Source of the DNA: Oscillospiraceae bacterium
GTDB taxonomy: Bacteria; Bacillota; Clostridia; Oscillospirales; Oscillospiraceae
Length of the DNA stretch: 64,000 bases
Direction: 5' to 3'
NCBI GenBank assembly: GCA_902778665.1
Contig: CACYYN010000004.1
Location: 27,194 to 91,193 of the forward strand
Under the pieces are notes generated by a model that worked only from the letters and a program-made list of their open reading frames with translations, did not search any database and was not told the DNA's origin. Made by a program: the position numbers and the translations under genes. This document shows positions 27,788 through 36,846 of the stretch, in pieces (positions within the stretch are counted from its first letter, which is position 1; each line of letters begins with the position of its first letter).

Positions 27788-29659
27788 TTGAACCCTGAGC
27801 TGGACACCCTGCGGGCCAAGGCGAATAACCTGCCGTTACTCCCCGGGGTCTATATTATGCTGGACCGGCATTCAGAGGTTATCTATGTCGGCAAGGCAAA
27901 AAAACTGAAAAACCGCGTCAGCAGCTACTTCCACGGCGATCATCTGCCCAAAGTTGCGGCCATGATCGATAAAATTGCGGATTTTAACGTCATTGTAGCC
28001 AACAGTGAGTTTGAGGCGCTGATTCTGGAGAATTCCCTCATCAAGCGCCACAAGCCCCACTACAATATTCTGCTGAAGGACGACAAGGGCTATCCCTTTA
28101 TTCGCATTGACAGGCGAAAGGCATACCCTGTGATGTCAGTCGCTTCCAGACACCTGGATGACGGAGCAGATTACTTCGGCCCCTACGGAGGCCGCAGTGT
28201 CTCCCATGAGATCATCCGCTCCATCTGCCGTGCCCTACTCCTGCCGGACTGCAACAGATCATTCCCTGCAGAGGTGGGGAAAGAGCGACCCTGCCTGAAC
28301 TATCACATCGGCACCTGTGAAGGATGGTGCCTTCCGGAGAAGACGGCAGAGGAATACCGGGCGAGGATGGAACAGGCGGCTCTCGTGCTGGAAGGCCGCA
28401 GCGACGACCTGATTGCCGACCTGCGGGAGAAAATGGAGGCTGCTGCCGAGGAATACCGTTTTGAGCTGGCTGCCCGTTATCGGGACAGAATGCGGGCTGT
28501 GGAGGCACTGGTGAATCGTCAGCGTGTCATATCCACCGCCTTTCATGATACCGATGCCCTTGCCTTCTGCCGTGGTGCACTTTGCTGCTTTTCCGTGCTG
28601 CATTTTTCCAACGGAGATCTGGCAGGGAAGGAGACTGTGGTTATCGATGAACCCATTGAGGACGATGCCGAAGCGATCTCCGATATTGTTCGCCAGTATT
28701 ATCTTCCCCGGGAAGGGATGCGTCCTTCCGTTATTCTCCTGCAGACTGAGCCGGAGGACAAGGAGGAGCTGGAGGCTTTCTTAAGTGAAGGAAACCGCAG
28801 AAAAGTCCATCTGGAGGTGCCGCAACGGGGTGAGCGCCGCCGCCTTCTGGAGATGGCGGAGATGAATGCTTCCGAGGAAATCCTGCGCCGTACCACGGAA
28901 AGCCGCAGGCGTTCCAAAACACTGGAACTGCTGCAGAAGATGCTGGGGCTGGAGCACTTCCCGGAGCGGATTGAATCCTTTGACATCTCCAACCTGGGCA
29001 ACACGGGCATTGTGGCAGCGATGGTGGTTTTCAAAGACGGCAAACCCCTCAAGCGTGATTACCGCAAGTTTCGCATGAAGGATATGCCCATGCAGGATGA
29101 CTATGCCTCCATGTATCAGGCTGTTTACCGCCGTTTTCGCAGAGCCTCGGAGGGGGATGAGAAATTCTCCTCGCTGCCGGATCTGCTGCTGATTGACGGA
29201 GGAGACGTTCATGCTGCCACAGCCTGCCGGGCTCTCAGCGATGTGGGCATCAGCCTGCCGGTGTTCGGCATGGTGAAGGATGACCGGCATCGTACACGGG
29301 CTCTCATCACGCCGGGCGGGCAGGAAATCGGCATTCAGGGCACCCAGGCTGTGTTTTCTCTCATCGGCCGTATCCAGGAGGAGACTCACCGCTTCGCCAT
29401 TGAATATCAGCGCTCTCTGCGTTATGAAAGCTACGGGTCCGAGCTGGATGCCATCCGGGGTGTCGGTGAACAGCGTAAGGGTGAACTGCTGAAAGCATTT
29501 AAAACCGTGAAGGCCATTCGGCTTGCTTCTCTTGATGAGCTGAAGGCTGTTGTGCCGAAGAACACGGCGGAGGCGGTTTACCGTCACTTCCGGGAGAAGG
29601 AAGCGTCAAAGAATCCGGGCTTAGATATACAGGAAGAAGAAGGGGAGGAAGAGCCGTGA
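27788..29659 (+). CDS. uvrC: Excinuclease ABC subunit C
   Basis: Makes the two incisions in nucleotide excision repair with UvrA and UvrB. The GIY-YIG nuclease is at the N-terminus (LPGVYIML, VIYVGKAKKLKNRVSSYF). Then come a Cys-containing segment (RPCLNYHIGTCEGWC), a UVR motif (about 200 to 240) and the RNase-H-like nuclease (ESFDISNLGNTGIVA, LLIDGG). A C-terminal helix-hairpin-helix pair (IRGVGEQRKGELL) ends the protein. The length of 623 aa is normal. The start is TTG 27788, 6 bp after AGGAGG. It overlaps rsmD by 4 bp. Confidence 0.96.
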   Translation: MNPELDTLRAKANNLPLLPGVYIMLDRHSEVIYVGKAKKLKNRVSSYFHGDHLPKVAAMIDKIADFNVIVANSEFEALILENSLIKRHKPHYNILLKDDKGYPFIRIDRRKAYPVMSVASRHLDDGADYFGPYGGRSVSHEIIRSICRALLLPDCNRSFPAEVGKERPCLNYHIGTCEGWCLPEKTAEEYRARMEQAALVLEGRSDDLIADLREKMEAAAEEYRFELAARYRDRMRAVEALVNRQRVISTAFHDTDALAFCRGALCCFSVLHFSNGDLAGKETVVIDEPIEDDAEAISDIVRQYYLPREGMRPSVILLQTEPEDKEELEAFLSEGNRRKVHLEVPQRGERRRLLEMAEMNASEEILRRTTESRRRSKTLELLQKMLGLEHFPERIESFDISNLGNTGIVAAMVVFKDGKPLKRDYRKFRMKDMPMQDDYASMYQAVYRRFRRASEGDEKFSSLPDLLLIDGGDVHAATACRALSDVGISLPVFGMVKDDRHRTRALITPGGQEIGIQGTQAVFSLIGRIQEETHRFAIEYQRSLRYESYGSELDAIRGVGEQRKGELLKAFKTVKAIRLASLDELKAVVPKNTAEAVYRHFREKEASKNPGLDIQEEEGEEEP

Positions 29660-30198
29660 GAGTGATCACAGGATCCGCCAGAGGCAGAAAACTGAAAACC
29701 CCATCCGGCAATGATGTCCGGCCTACGACGGACAACGTCAAGGAAGCGATTTTCAATATCCTGCGCGATGATGTTGAGGGCAGGCGGGTGCTGGACCTTT
29801 TTGCCGGCACCGGCCAGCTGGGCATTGAGGCGCTGAGTCGTGGCGCCCGAGAGGCCGTGTTTGTGGATTCCTCGCCGGAATCTCTCAAAATTGTGAAGGA
29901 GAATCTGGCATTGTGCCGCTTCTCTGCAGCAGTGGTCCGTTCTGATGCTGTCTCGTTTCTCAGCCGAGGCGGGAAGTATGATGTGATCTTTATCGATCCG
30001 CCCTATGCATCAGATCTCTATGAAAAAGTACTGGAGAGCATCAAATTATTTGACATCCTGTCGGAAGGTGGTATAATTGTGGTGGAATCTGACCGTGACC
30101 GCCCCCTTCCCGATATGGACCCGCCCTACCGCATCCTCTGGGACTATCGTTACGGCAAGGTCAGAATTCGCACCTACACAAGGGAGAACCAGCAATGA
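29656..30198 (+). CDS. rsmD: 16S rRNA (guanine-966-N2)-methyltransferase RsmD
   Basis: SAM-dependent methyltransferase that modifies G966 of 16S rRNA. The N-terminus RVITGSARGRKLKTP and RPTTDNVKEAIFNIL are family hallmarks. The SAM site is VLDLFAGTGQLGIEALSRGA, and the catalytic motif is DPPY near residue 115. The length is 180 aa. The start is GTG 29656, within the uvrC stop (GTGA). It overlaps coaD by 4 bp; rsmD-coaD is a common pair. Confidence 0.96.
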   Translation: MRVITGSARGRKLKTPSGNDVRPTTDNVKEAIFNILRDDVEGRRVLDLFAGTGQLGIEALSRGAREAVFVDSSPESLKIVKENLALCRFSAAVVRSDAVSFLSRGGKYDVIFIDPPYASDLYEKVLESIKLFDILSEGGIIVVESDRDRPLPDMDPPYRILWDYRYGKVRIRTYTRENQQ

Positions 30199-30686
30199 GC
30201 ATAGCAATCTGCCCGGGGAGCTTTGATCCCATCACCCTCGGCCATCTCAACATTATCCGCCGCACTTCAAAGATTTTTGATGAGGTCATCGTCTGCATCA
30301 TGCACAATGCCTCCAAAACTTCTCCTTTGTTCACTGTGGAGGAGAGGCTTGATATGGTCAGGCGTGCCGTATCCCGTTATCCCAATGTGAGGGTTGATGC
30401 CCAGTCCTGCCTGCTGGCGGAATATGCCAAACAGTTTGAGGGAGCGGTTATCGTCAAGGGGCTTCGGGCCGCTTCCGATTTTGAATATGAATTTCAGATG
30501 AATCTCATCAACAAGAATATCAACCCCAATCTGGAGACCATGTTCCTCACAGCCGACGGGAAGTATACCTTCCTCAGTTCTTCTGTCGTGCGGGAGATGG
30601 CAGCCTACGGGGCGGATATCACAGGGCTTGTCCCCAATGAGCTGATCAAAGAAATTGAAAATAAAGTAAAGCAACGGAGGGTATAA
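30195..30686 (+). CDS. coaD: Phosphopantetheine adenylyltransferase
   Basis: Fourth step of coenzyme A synthesis, from 4'-phosphopantetheine to dephospho-CoA. The N-terminal CPGSFDPITLGHLNII holds the T/HxGH nucleotidyltransferase motif. KGLRAASDFEYEFQM, SSSVVREMAAYG and the C-terminal VP segment are also diagnostic. The length of 163 aa is normal. It overlaps rsmD by ATGA and is followed after 7 bp by a coiled-coil gene. Confidence 0.97.
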   Translation: MSIAICPGSFDPITLGHLNIIRRTSKIFDEVIVCIMHNASKTSPLFTVEERLDMVRRAVSRYPNVRVDAQSCLLAEYAKQFEGAVIVKGLRAASDFEYEFQMNLINKNINPNLETMFLTADGKYTFLSSSVVREMAAYGADITGLVPNELIKEIENKVKQRRV

Positions 30687-30693
30687 CAGACCT

Positions 30694-31221
30694 ATGGACA
30701 ATTCGAACGACATTTTGGAACTGCTTGACATCCTCTACGGGATGGTCAACGAAGCCTGGGGCGTTCCTCTCGGCAATGACAAGTGCATTATTGAGCGGGA
30801 AAAAGCCATTGATATCATCAATGACATCAAAGCAGCCCTTCCTTCCTCCATTTCCGAATCCAAACGCCTGGTGGCCGCAAGGGATGAATTCATCGGCAAT
30901 GCCAAGCGTGAGGCTGAGGCTCTGCGCAAAAATGCAGAGGAGCAGGCCAGCCGCCTGGTGGATGAGCAGGAGATCGTCCGTGTCGCCCGGGAAAAGAGCA
31001 CCCAGATGCTCACGGATGCTGAGCGCAAAACAAGCGAGCTCAAGCGCGTGGCCAGTCAGTATGTGGATGAGATCATGCGCAGGGCCGAATCTTCCCTGAA
31101 TGATGCTCTCACCACCGTTCGTCAGACCCAGAGTGCATTCCAGGGCAATAACCCTGTCCAGGCAGCACCTGTGGAAGAGGAGAATCCCGAGACCGAGGAA
31201 GACGAAGAAGGCTGGGCATGA
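30694..31221 (+). CDS. Coiled-coil protein of unknown function
   Basis: A 175-aa acidic protein without a recognised domain. Residues about 5 to 45 are helical. A long coiled coil with many Ala, Glu, Lys and Arg spans about residues 55 to 145 (for example RDEFIGNAKREAEALRKN). The tail is Glu-rich (PVEEENPETEEDEEGWA). Similar proteins after coaD in Clostridia are sometimes labelled ATPase or V-ATPase subunit H-like, but no ATP site is visible. A scaffold or DivIVA-like role is a guess. It is cotranscribed with coaD. Confidence 0.7.
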   Translation: MDNSNDILELLDILYGMVNEAWGVPLGNDKCIIEREKAIDIINDIKAALPSSISESKRLVAARDEFIGNAKREAEALRKNAEEQASRLVDEQEIVRVAREKSTQMLTDAERKTSELKRVASQYVDEIMRRAESSLNDALTTVRQTQSAFQGNNPVQAAPVEEENPETEEDEEGWA

Positions 31222-31304
31222 TTCTGCCCTTTTCCTTTCCTGACACCACACCTTGTAGTGACAAAGGGGAGAGGAACACCAAGTCCTGTGTCAAGACAAA
31301 AAAT

Positions 31305-31327
31305 AGCGCCTGTAAGGCGCTTTTTTT
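31305..31327 (+). terminator. Terminator of the uvrC-rsmD-coaD operon
   Basis: AGCGCC (31305-31310), TGTAA loop, GGCGCT (31316-31321), then a run of T. It lies 84 bp after the coiled-coil gene and before the mraZ promoter. Confidence 0.85.
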
Positions 31328-31395
31328 GTTCCAAAAATCGGCAATAATTGTCGCTTTATGGAATAAAAAAGACGAAATAATACAAAAAGTTTCAC

Positions 31396-31424
31396 TTGCT
31401 TTTTGTGGAGGCACCCCATATAAT
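31396..31424 (+). promoter_or_regulatory. mraZ promoter
   Basis: TTGCTT (31396-31401), 17-bp spacer, TATAAT (31419-31424). It sits directly before the MraZ boxes. Confidence 0.85.
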
Positions 31425-31460
31425 AGTGGTGAAAAGTGGATATTAAGTGGTGCAAAGTGG
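31425..31460 (+). promoter_or_regulatory. MraZ operator: four AGTGG direct repeats
   Basis: AGTGG occurs at 31425, 31435, 31446 and 31456, that is, at 10-, 11- and 10-bp steps, one helical turn each. The three later copies are preceded by A (AAGTGG). MraZ proteins bind tandem GTGG-type repeats upstream of their own gene, so this is very likely the autoregulatory site. It covers the transcription start and runs up to the ribosome-binding region. Confidence 0.85.
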
Positions 31461-31470
31461 GGTGCTCACC

Positions 31471-31887
31471 GTGACAGGAGAATATAAACATTCGCTGGAT
31501 AGCAAAGGTCGTATTTTTATTCCTGCACGGCTCAGGGAAGAACTGGGAGAGGTGTTTTACATCACTCTTTCTATGGATAAATGTCTCAATGTTTACAGCA
31601 GTGAAAGCTGGCAGGCCCTGTCGGACAGGGTCAGTGCGATGCCGTATATCAACCAGAGGAAAATGCGGCCTCTGTTTGCCAATGCTGCCCGCTGTGAGCT
31701 GGACGCCCAGGGTCGTGCATTGATTCCCGCTCCGCTGCGGGAGTATGCAGGTTTTACAAAAAATGTAATGGTGATCGGCTGCAACAACCATGCCGAGTTA
31801 TGGGATCCGGATCTCTGGACAGAGATCTGTGAAAAAGAGAAGAGCGCAGAGAATATTGCTGCGGTTCTTCAGGAGCTGGCTTTCTGA
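31471..31887 (+). CDS. mraZ: Transcriptional regulator MraZ
   Basis: AbrB-fold DNA-binding regulator of the division and cell-wall cluster. Two SpoVT/AbrB-type repeats are visible: GEYKHSLDSKGRIFIPARLRE and CELDAQGRALIPAPLREYAG. The length is 138 aa. I chose GTG 31471, giving MTGEYKHS, which matches the family start; upstream GTGs (31447, 31462) fall in or beside the operator repeats. The G-rich end of the last repeat (GTGGGG) acts as the ribosome-binding site, so MraZ binding may touch translation as well. The stop overlaps rsmH by 1 bp. Confidence 0.93.
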   Translation: MTGEYKHSLDSKGRIFIPARLREELGEVFYITLSMDKCLNVYSSESWQALSDRVSAMPYINQRKMRPLFANAARCELDAQGRALIPAPLREYAGFTKNVMVIGCNNHAELWDPDLWTEICEKEKSAENIAAVLQELAF

Positions 31888-32825
31888 TGGAACAGGCAAA
31901 ACATATTCCGGTGCTCCTGCAGGAGTGTCTGGAGAATCTGGCCATCCGGCCGGATGGAATTTATCTGGACGGAACGCTCGGTCTGGGCGGGCATTCCTTT
32001 GAAATTGCCTCCCGGCTTACCTCCGGCCGTCTGATCTGCCTGGACAAGGACGATTTTGCCCTGCGTTCGGCTGCCGAGCGGCTCGCTCCGTTTCGGGAGC
32101 GGGTTACCTTTGTTCATTCCGATTTTCGCTACGCTTCGGATGTGGTGTCTTCTATGGGCTGCGGACCTGTTCAGGGCATGCTGTTTGATCTCGGCGTGTC
32201 TTCGCCCCAGCTGGACGATGCCTCCCGAGGCTTTTCCTACATGCAGGATGCTCCTCTTGATATGCGGATGGACCGCACTTCCTCTCTTACGGCATCCGAT
32301 GTGGTGAATGGTTATGACGAGGAGGAGCTGGCTCGAATTTTCTTTGAGTATGGGGAAGAGCGTTATTCCAGGCGCATTGCCGCAGCAATCATTTCGGCCA
32401 GAGCTGTCAGCCCTTTGGAGACGACGGGCGAGCTTGTATCTGTCATCCGCTCTGCCATGCCTGCTGCTGCCCTGCGGGAAAAGCAGCATCCGGCCAAGCG
32501 GTGTTTTCAGGCCATCCGCATTGAGGTGAATGATGAGCTGGGAGCCGTGCGTGATATGATGCGTACTGCACCGGATGCTCTTGCACCCGGAGGCCGGCTT
32601 TGTGTCATCTCTTTCCACTCCCTGGAAGACAGAATTGTAAAAACAGAAATCCAGAAACGGGAAAACGGGTGCACCTGTCCCAGGGAGGCACCGGTATGTA
32701 CCTGCGGTTTTATAAGAACGCTGAAAAGCGTCACCCGCAAACCAATCACAGCCTCCGAAAAGGAGCTGGATGAAAATCCACGGTCCCGCAGTGCCAAACT
32801 CCGGGTCGCGGAACGTGTAGGATAA
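31887..32825 (+). CDS. rsmH: 16S rRNA (cytosine-1402-N4)-methyltransferase RsmH
   Basis: Methylates C1402 of 16S rRNA. The start HIPVLLQECLENLAI is typical, with the SAM motif DGTLGLGGHSFEIA, FDLGVSSPQLD, and QAIRIEVNDEL and FHSLEDRIVK near the C-terminus. The length of 312 aa is normal. It follows mraZ with a 1-bp overlap. In most Firmicutes ftsL and pbpB/ftsI come next; here murE follows after 17 bp. Confidence 0.97.
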   Translation: MEQAKHIPVLLQECLENLAIRPDGIYLDGTLGLGGHSFEIASRLTSGRLICLDKDDFALRSAAERLAPFRERVTFVHSDFRYASDVVSSMGCGPVQGMLFDLGVSSPQLDDASRGFSYMQDAPLDMRMDRTSSLTASDVVNGYDEEELARIFFEYGEERYSRRIAAAIISARAVSPLETTGELVSVIRSAMPAAALREKQHPAKRCFQAIRIEVNDELGAVRDMMRTAPDALAPGGRLCVISFHSLEDRIVKTEIQKRENGCTCPREAPVCTCGFIRTLKSVTRKPITASEKELDENPRSRSAKLRVAERVG

Positions 32826-32842
32826 GGAACTTCTTTAGCGTT

Positions 32843-34300
32843 ATGAAACTCAATGAACTGACTGAAAAACTAATCATACTGGGGGGCAATGCATCTCCCG
32901 ACACGGAGATCACCGGCATTGCCTATAACTCCCGCAGCGTGAAAGAGGGCTATATCTTTGTGGCAATTCGCGGTCTCCAGTCTGACGGGCACCGTTTTAT
33001 CCCGGCGGCCGTAAAGGCGGGAGCGGCTGTGATCGTCTGTGAATCTGCACCGGAGGAGGAGATTCCCTATCTTCTGGTGGAGAACAGCCGCCTTGCGCTT
33101 TCTCTCCTCAGTGCAGCCTTCTTCGGCTATCCTGCGAAGGAGATGAAGCTCATCGGCATTACGGGCACCAGCGGCAAAACCACCACCACGCACCTCATCA
33201 AGCACATGCTGGAGGAGACAACAGGCGACAAGGTGGGTCTTGTGGGCACCAACGGCAATCTGATCGGCAACGAACCGATCCACAGTGAGTTTACCACACC
33301 GGAAAGTCTGGAACTGCAGGGCCTTTTCCGGCACATGGCGGATGCAGGATGTGCCTGGGCAGTGATGGAAGTGTCTTCCCATTCCCTTGCACAGGACAGG
33401 GTAGGGGGGCTGCATTTTGATGTGGCCGCTTACACCAATCTTTCCCAGGATCATCTCGACTTCCATGGAACCATGGAGGCATATGCGCAGGCAAAACGTC
33501 GTCTCTTCGATATGTGCACCCGAGCCTGCTTCAATCTGGATGACGCCTGGACGCATGTGATGATGCAGGGAGTAACATGCCCTATGCTCACATCATCTGC
33601 CTCTGAGGGAACCGCAGCAGATCTGAAAGCGGAAAATATCCGCATGACGGCACAGGGTGTGACCTTCCGTGCCGTTTACCGGGGCGAGGCAGAAGAGGTT
33701 TCACTCCCGATTCCCGGCATGTTTTCTGTCCATAATGCGCTGACAGCTCTTTCCGTCTGCCTCGCTGCGGACATTCCTTTTCATGCCTGTGCTGCGGCAC
33801 TCTGCACGGCAAAGGGTGTGAAGGGCAGAGTGGAGGCAGTGCCGACAGGCAGTGATTATTCCGTTATCATCGACTATTCCCATAAGCCGGACGCACTGGA
33901 AAATGTGCTGAAAACCCTTCGCCCGGTCACGAAAGGCAGGCTCATCACGCTCTTCGGCTGCGGCGGCGACAGGGACAGAACCAAGCGACCCGTGATGGGC
34001 AGAGTTGCAGCCGATTATTCCGACTTTGTCATCGTCACCAGCGATAATCCCCGCACGGAGGATCCTCTTGCCATTATTGCCGAGATCACGGTGGGGCTGA
34101 AGGACTCTGCCACACCCTCCGTAACCATTCCTGACCGGATCGAGGCGATCCATTATGCACTTGACAACGCGCTTGCCGGTGATGTAATATTACTTGCCGG
34201 TAAAGGGCACGAAGACTACCAGATTATCGGCCACGAAAAACATCATATGGATGAACGTGAAATAGTGTCCGATTATCTGAAGGAAAAGGGCATCTTATGA
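32843..34300 (+). CDS. murE: UDP-MurNAc-L-Ala-D-Glu--meso-diaminopimelate ligase MurE
   Basis: Adds the third amino acid of the peptidoglycan stem. The ATP site is GITGTSGKTTTTHLIKHML near residue 108. VMEVSSHSLAQDRVGG and TNLSQDHLDFHG (including the catalytic region with the carbamylated Lys segment YAQAKRRLF) are intact. The amino-acid specificity motif is TSDNPRTEDP near residue 400; DNPR indicates meso-diaminopimelate rather than lysine. The length is 485 aa. The nearest Shine-Dalgarno (AAGGA) is rather far (14 bp). It overlaps mraY by 4 bp. Confidence 0.96.
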   Translation: MKLNELTEKLIILGGNASPDTEITGIAYNSRSVKEGYIFVAIRGLQSDGHRFIPAAVKAGAAVIVCESAPEEEIPYLLVENSRLALSLLSAAFFGYPAKEMKLIGITGTSGKTTTTHLIKHMLEETTGDKVGLVGTNGNLIGNEPIHSEFTTPESLELQGLFRHMADAGCAWAVMEVSSHSLAQDRVGGLHFDVAAYTNLSQDHLDFHGTMEAYAQAKRRLFDMCTRACFNLDDAWTHVMMQGVTCPMLTSSASEGTAADLKAENIRMTAQGVTFRAVYRGEAEEVSLPIPGMFSVHNALTALSVCLAADIPFHACAAALCTAKGVKGRVEAVPTGSDYSVIIDYSHKPDALENVLKTLRPVTKGRLITLFGCGGDRDRTKRPVMGRVAADYSDFVIVTSDNPRTEDPLAIIAEITVGLKDSATPSVTIPDRIEAIHYALDNALAGDVILLAGKGHEDYQIIGHEKHHMDEREIVSDYLKEKGIL

Positions 34301-35304
34301 GTATCAGGCTTATTACGGCATTTGTTATATCGGTTCTGTTTGCAACCCTCTTCGGGCGGTTCTATGTTCCGTGGCTCCGCCGGCAGAAGGCCGGGCAGGA
34401 GATCCGGGAGGACGGGCCGACCTGGCACAGCACAAAGGCCGGCACGCCTACCATGGGCGGCGTGATCTTTATTCTCGCCTCCGCTCTCGGTATTTTAACC
34501 GTGGGGTTTGCAGACATGCTGCAGGGGCAGTTTCTGCATTTCTTTGTCTTCCTCTTTGCTCTCGCTTTCGGTGCCATCGGCTTTCTGGATGACTGGGAAA
34601 AACTGAAAAAGAAGCAGAACCTGGGCCTCACGGCAAAGATGAAGTTTCTGCTTCAGCTGGCAGCGGCACTGCTGTTTGTCGTTTTGATGGAGCGCTTCGG
34701 CATTATCAGCAGCCGGGTCTATATCCCTTTCTTCAATCGTTTTCTCACGGTGCCCCGGTGGCTTTACTACATTGCTTCAGCCTTCATTATCTGCGGTACG
34801 GTCAATGCCGTGAATATTACCGACGGGATTGACGGCCTGGCTGCCGGCACATCCATCCCCGTGTTTCTTTTCTTCGTCGCCGTGACCTATCGTACCGGCC
34901 GGCATGCGGAACTGGGCGTATTTGCCTCTTCTCTTCTCGGCGGGCTGGTAGGATTTCTCTTCTACAATTTCAATCCGGCAAGAGTCTTCATGGGTGATAC
35001 GGGTTCCCTCTTCCTCGGCGGAGCACTGGCCGCCATGGCCTTTGCCTATGATATGCCGCTTATCCTTGTGACGCTGGGCTTTGTCTTCCTGGTGGAAACC
35101 CTCTCCGATATTATCCAGGTCACCTACTTCAAGCTCACCCACGGCAAACGTGTGTTTAAAATGGCCCCGTTCCACCATCATCTGGAGCTGGGCGGATGGA
35201 CGGGGAAGAAGTGGAAGGAAAAAGAGCTCTTCTGCCTCTTCACCGGTGTCTCCCTCTTTTTTGCCATTCTCTCCTTCCTCGGCGTCGCAGGAAGAACATT
35301 CTGA
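34297..35304 (+). CDS. mraY: Phospho-N-acetylmuramoyl-pentapeptide transferase
   Basis: Integral membrane enzyme that makes lipid I. About ten hydrophobic segments are visible. Motifs include GTPTMGGVIF, GFLDDWEKLKKKQNLGLTA, NITDGIDGLAAG and FMGDTGSLFLGGALA, and near the C-terminus the HHHLELGGW active-site histidines. The length of 335 aa is normal. It ends this part of the cluster; a terminator follows and the proBA genes point towards it. Confidence 0.97.
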   Translation: MSIRLITAFVISVLFATLFGRFYVPWLRRQKAGQEIREDGPTWHSTKAGTPTMGGVIFILASALGILTVGFADMLQGQFLHFFVFLFALAFGAIGFLDDWEKLKKKQNLGLTAKMKFLLQLAAALLFVVLMERFGIISSRVYIPFFNRFLTVPRWLYYIASAFIICGTVNAVNITDGIDGLAAGTSIPVFLFFVAVTYRTGRHAELGVFASSLLGGLVGFLFYNFNPARVFMGDTGSLFLGGALAAMAFAYDMPLILVTLGFVFLVETLSDIIQVTYFKLTHGKRVFKMAPFHHHLELGGWTGKKWKEKELFCLFTGVSLFFAILSFLGVAGRTF

Positions 35305-35323
35305 ATGATCAGCTGCTCTGATA

Positions 35324-35353
35324 AAAATCCGGCCGTATCGGCTGGATTTTTTT
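35324..35353 (+). terminator. Terminator after mraY
   Basis: AAAATCCGGCC (35324-35334), 5-base loop, GGCTGGATTTT (35340-35350) with one G-U pair, then further T. The stretch from here to proA (35354-35501) shows no convincing gene. Confidence 0.85.
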
Positions 35354-35501
35354 CATACGGGCTGCTATAATATATGATAAAATATTCATGATCTACCTGC
35401 ATGAGCCTTCCCTGGAGAAAATCCACGGGGAGGCAGAGGCCTGGTACGGTGCGGAATAATCCCCGGGGCAGAATCTGCTGCGTGGATATCTCGCTATGAT
35501 A

Positions 35502-35546
35502 AAAAGCATCAGCCGCCTTCCGAAAAGGAAAGCAGCTGATGCTTTT
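35502..35546 (-). terminator. Terminator of proBA, usable in both directions
   Basis: AAAAGCATCAGC (35502-35513) pairs with GCTGATGCTTTT (35535-35546), a perfect 12-bp stem with an inner CCTT/AAGG pairing. It lies 31 bp past the proA stop. Confidence 0.85.
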
Positions 35547-35577
35547 CAATAGGGCATTTATTTCTGTAGGTCCGTTT

Positions 35578-36837
35578 TTATTTCCGGATCTGTCCGTCCC
35601 CGGTGAGGATATAACGGTAGGTGGTCAGCTCCTCCAGCCCCATGGGACCCCGTGCGTGAAGCTTCTGGGTGGAAATGCCCATTTCACACCCCAGCCCGAA
35701 CATTCCTCCGTCTGTGAAGCGGGTGGAGGCGTTGATATAGACCGCTGCGCTGTCCACATTGTCGGCAAAGTAGGCGGCGTTTTCCGGCGTCTCTGTGAGA
35801 ATGGCCTCGCTGTGATGGGTAGAGTGAAGCGCAATATGCTCCACCGCTTCCTCCACATCCTTTACCACCTTTACGGCCAGAATATAGTCCAGAAACTCCG
35901 TGTCAAAATCGGTGGGGGAGGCGGGGGTACCGTCTATGATGCCGGCTGCCTCTTCACTCAGCCTCAGCTCCACAGGCACCTTGCCTGCAGCAATGCGCTC
36001 ATCCACCAGAAGCTTTTTCAGCTTCGGCAGAAACTCCCGGGCGATGGCACGGTTCACCAGGCAGATTTCCTCCGCATTGCAGACGGAGGGACGCTGGGTT
36101 TTGGCGTTTTCAATGATGCGCAGTGCTTTATCCTGATCAGCCGTTTCGTCCACATAGACGGTGCAAATGCCCGTCCCTGTCTCAATGCAGGGCACGGAGG
36201 CGTTCTCCACGCAGTTGCGGATGAGCCCTGCTCCGCCTCTCGGTATCAGCAGATCCACCTGCCCTTTGGCACGCATCAGCTCCATGGCACTGTCATGGCT
36301 TGTGTCATCAAGAATGCTGATAAGCTCTTCCGGCAGCCCCTGCTGCTTCAGGCCCGAACGCATGGCGTTTACAATGGCATGGGAGGACCGGAAGGCTTCC
36401 TTTCCGCTGCGAAGGATGCAGACATTTCCGCTTTTCAGGCACAGGGCTGCAGCATCCGAGGTGACGTTGGGCCGGCTTTCGTAGATAATGGCAATCACAC
36501 CCAGCGGCACGGCAACCTTTTTCAGTTCAAGCCCGTCAGCTGTTGTACGCTCAGCGAGGATTCTGCCCACAGGGTCGGGCAGGTGCACCACGTCCCGGAT
36601 GCCCTCTGCCATGCCGTGAATCCGCTCCTCGGTCAGCAGCAGCCTGTCCAGCTTCACATCGCTGATTTTTCCTCTCGCTGCGTCCATATCGGCGGCATTT
36701 TCTTTCAGGATGTTCTCCGCCTGCTCCTCAATCGCCTTTGCCATGGCGAGAAGGGCGTTGTTCTTCTCCTCACTGCCCAGATGGGCGAGGTGTTTTTTCG
36801 CTTCGGCAGAACGCCGGATAATCTCAGATGTTTTCAT
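35578..36837 (-). CDS. proA: Glutamate-5-semialdehyde dehydrogenase
   Basis: Second enzyme of proline synthesis: reduces glutamyl-5-phosphate with NADPH. The aldehyde dehydrogenase fold shows [16 protein letters not shown] and [16 protein letters not shown]. The catalytic Cys lies in the [10 protein letters not shown] segment (family: CNAxET), and the C-terminal [26 protein letters not shown] is intact. The length is 419 aa. It starts 9 bp after the proB stop with AAAGGTG as ribosome site. The pair stands on the minus strand between mraY and murG. Confidence 0.96.
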   Translation of the reverse strand: MKTSEIIRRSAEAKKHLAHLGSEEKNNALLAMAKAIEEQAENILKENAADMDAARGKISDVKLDRLLLTEERIHGMAEGIRDVVHLPDPVGRILAERTTADGLELKKVAVPLGVIAIIYESRPNVTSDAAALCLKSGNVCILRSGKEAFRSSHAIVNAMRSGLKQQGLPEELISILDDTSHDSAMELMRAKGQVDLLIPRGGAGLIRNCVENASVPCIETGTGICTVYVDETADQDKALRIIENAKTQRPSVCNAEEICLVNRAIAREFLPKLKKLLVDERIAAGKVPVELRLSEEAAGIIDGTPASPTDFDTEFLDYILAVKVVKDVEEAVEHIALHSTHHSEAILTETPENAAYFADNVDSAAVYINASTRFTDGGMFGLGCEMGISTQKLHARGPMGLEELTTYRYILTGDGQIRK

Positions 36838-36846
36838 GGATGCATT

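Noticed and set aside
31447-31470. GTG starts upstream in mraZ
   Set aside because: They lie in or next to the MraZ repeats and add residues before the family N-terminus.
35388-35459. 23-residue ORF between mraY and proA
   Set aside because: No ribosome site and no resemblance to a known peptide.
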